A program made the position numbers and the translations under genes. Below, piece after piece: positions 61,787-64,000 of a stretch of DNA of 64,000 nucleotides; the first letter of the stretch is position 1; the number at the start of each line of letters is the position of its first letter. The stretch lies in the NCBI GenBank assembly GCA_015501585.1, contig JADNRY010000004.1, positions 682,001 through 746,000 on the forward strand, read 5' to 3'. The DNA is from Rhodocollybia butyracea. Its lineage: Eukaryota; Basidiomycota; Agaricomycetes; Agaricales; Omphalotaceae. Below the pieces are notes generated by a model. The model ran no database searches. It saw only the letters and a program-made list of their open reading frames with translations, and was not told where the DNA came from.

Positions 61787-64000
61787 ATGGGAAGCAGCAC
61801 TCCTCTTTTCATTTTCATCTGCTACGGTCTCGTAAGACTTTCTACAGCGGTAACTGTTTATTATGCTCCTGGCCAAAATCCTCTCTCCACACCGACAGCC
61901 ACATCCTCAGCAAGTGCTGCTTCGTATACTGATGCAGCAGCGTATAACCCGATAACATTGCCCGTGCCAGCCTTGCCGGACCCAATGCCTCCCTTGTCTC
62001 TCAGCTTTAATCTCCAGGCAAACGCTCCTGGACGCTCGATTACTCAATCTGGAGCTTTTATGGGTTTTTCAATCGAAATGTCCGTTGCAAACCAAGTCTG
62101 TGAGTATCGCATTTGTCTGGAATGTTAGCTGTGTAGTTATTTTCATTTTTACAGTGGGCAAAAACTCGTACGTTCTATGGATGTAAACGTTCCGCTCGCT
62201 GGTAGAAATTACGATAGGTCTATACTTCAAGTCCCGTTTCTAAATCTTCTGGCAACGATTCAGCAGAGATCAGGAGCCGTCCGCGTGCGCATAGGAGGAA
62301 ACTCACAGGAAACAGCTGCGCAAGTTGCTAGCTTGGACGATGGCGAGGTTATAGAGAAAGACTTGACCGGTATTACCTACCCGGTAAGTTTTTGACCCTC
62401 GCCTCGCTGTTTCAGCGTGATTTACCTCTTCGCAGACACAAACACCGCCTCTGGTATTCACGAGGGATCTGCTGTATATGATGGGCAATATCTCGCAACT
62501 GATTAACGTTCGTTGGTTCGTCGGTTCGTACCAGTTCATCTGGAGTGTGCGTGAAGTCGCTCACAGACTACCAATACCAGGCATTCCCTTCAATGATTCT
62601 TCGAACTTCAGGCTAGAGATTGCTCAGTCAGCGCAAGATATCCTAGGAGATCATTTGATTGGCATACAAGCTGGTATGGTCCTTGTATGCTCTGGTTTCA
62701 GCGGTGTTCATAACATTTATTCTGTAGGTAATGAACCTGACCTTTATGGTAAGCGTTTAGTATGATCTGGTCTGAATGATATCTGATCCACGTATGCTTT
62801 CCCAGCTGCACATGGTAACCGCCCACGGACTACTCGCAAGATGACTACGTGGACGAGATAAGTAGTCTGATCGATGTCATGTCCCAAAGTTCCGATCTAT
62901 CGGTCGCACAATCTCTCCTTCTCACTCCTAGTGTCTGTGAGTAAAATATATCCCAGCCCCAATGCGAATTTTGACCAAACTATAGCTGGAACATGGTCCC
63001 CCGAAAGCGTTTGGGACACTGGACTCGTGGATCAATACAGTTCGAATATAGCATGGTTGAGTGTAGAACAGTCAGTTTTTTTTTGTCCTAGTCCTCTCCT
63101 GCACTGATTCCTCCCAGTTACCCAACCGACAACTGTTTTGCGCAATTCGGTATAGGAACTCCCCAAAATGTCACTACACTCTGGCCAACATACTTAATGC
63201 ACTCCTCTGCTCAAAGCCTAGTGCAGCCATACCTAAACTCTACAAGCTATGCGCAGTCGAAAGGCAAGCCGTTCATAATGTTCGAAACCAACACGGCATC
63301 ATGCGGTATGTGCCCAATTTCAATCACACATTCTCCCCCAGCTTACAAGTCCTTTACTATAGGTGGTTTTGCTGGAATCAGTGATGTGTTCGGTGCAGCA
63401 CTTTGGGGGGTCGATTATGGTCTTCTGATGGCGGCCTCGAACTTCTCAGGCGGCATGTTCCATGTCGGTGGTCAAAGCGTGTATTACAATGTAAGTCTCT
63501 ATCTCCCCGATGCTAATTACGACTAATCCATTATATCCAGCCTTTCATCTGTATGTCATGAACTCTGCCAGTCTCTCATCTATTCTCTCTCATTCGCTTT
63601 TAGCTCCTCCCACCAATCAGTCCTCGTTCAGGAAATGGACGGTTGGACCCGTGTACTACTCCGCCCTAGTCATCGCTGAAGCCCTCGGCCATCCAACCAG
63701 TCACAGGTGCTCGAGATAAGCGCAGCAAACCAAAGCACATATACGCCCAACTATGTCATATACGAAAATGGGCAGCCCGTGCGGATGGTCTTGATCAATT
63801 TTTTGTCAGATTCGTCGGGGAATAGCAACTACACAGCAAACATAGCTATCGGAGGAGGCAACACAGGACAATCGACTACCATTCCTTCGCAGGTCAGGGT
63901 CAAGTAGGTATCTAGTTGTCACTGAGCTCGGTGGAAAGCTAGCCCATTCATAGGTATCTCACCGCCTCATCTGTATCACAAAAAGGAGGGTATACGTGGG
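61787..64000 (+). CDS. GH79-family glycoside hydrolase, runs off the window
   Basis: This is a secreted retaining glycosidase of the beta-glucuronidase/heparanase clan. A signal peptide (MGSSTPLFIFICYGLVRLST) is followed by a Ser/Thr/Ala-rich linker. The (beta/alpha)8 core includes GFSIEMSVANQVLGKNS, VRIGGNSQETA and the acid/base site GNEPDLYA. The nucleophile is the Glu of PFIMFETNTASCG. The C-terminal beta domain includes NYVIYENGQPVRMVLINF and continues past 64000 (last codons read YLTASSVSQKGG). About ten exons; a very small one encodes LGKNS. After AAHGNRP the frame breaks by one base at a CCC run (62822-62824): the family continuation DYSQDDYVDEISSLI lies in the next frame. It could be a true lesion or a homopolymer miscount. 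ATG 61787 is preferred to 61766 because it starts the signal peptide. Confidence 0.8.

Noticed and set aside
1..64000. CRISPR array, prokaryotic operon or phage signals
   Set aside because: No spaced direct repeats; introns and gene families show fungal nuclear DNA.

Overview
The window is nuclear DNA of a filamentous basidiomycete, almost certainly a mushroom-forming agaricomycete. Nearly every gene is cut by ~47-60 nt GT-AG introns, intergenic gaps are short around housekeeping genes, and several families are typical of these fungi (a DUF6534 7TM protein, an amplified-type cytochrome P450, GH79, a fungal Pma1 proton pump, Ty1/copia and hAT elements). All coordinates and splice junctions were read by eye from the sequence and the family motifs; no alignment or search was run.

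Layout. 334-3052 (+): an unrecognised two-exon gene and an RRM protein. 3101-13162 (-): tandem M1 zinc aminopeptidase paralogs. The downstream copy (3101-8692) reads as an intact 24-exon, 880-aa enzyme although one intron holds ~1.7 kb of foreign DNA including a hAT-type element. The upstream copy (9293-13162) is dead, with a 16-bp deletion in exon 1 and a 1-bp deletion near the end. 13887-17219 (-): plasma-membrane H+-ATPase, with ~3.2 kb of gene-free DNA upstream. 20414-25580: a copia retrotransposon with apparently identical 348-bp LTRs, a 5-bp target duplication and a frameshifted pol. 26206-28429 (+): a cytochrome P450 with one frameshift, followed by a chimeric duplication (28531-29958) that joins a copy of the 3' end of the UGGT gene to a copy of the 5' end of the P450 gene. 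29959-35831 is gene-poor apart from a likely 7TM protein gene (32073-33549, -).

35832-41812 (-) is UDP-glucose:glycoprotein glucosyltransferase (ER folding sensor, C-terminal RDEL), divergent from NMD3 (42008-43912, +; 60S export) across a 195-bp shared promoter. 43913-46339 holds only degenerate coding traces. 46340-47734 (-) is an extended-SDR reductase; 48644-50750 (+) a DUF6534 membrane protein split into about 21 exons, many only 10-20 nt; 51010-55141 (-) the condensin subunit Cnd3/Ycg1/CAP-G; 55333-57232 (+) a secretory-pathway TPR/J-domain co-chaperone of the DNAJC3 type; 59478-61501 (+) a single-pass membrane protein with a pepsin-like ectodomain whose catalytic motifs are lost; 61787-end (+) a GH79 glycosidase running off the window.

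There is no operon logic here; neighbours are mostly independent. The strongest biological observations are a 4-nt microexon shared by the aminopeptidase paralogs, the inactive aspartic-protease-fold membrane protein, the shattered DUF6534 gene, and the TE and segmental-duplication history of 5-36 kb. No convincing wholly new system was found.
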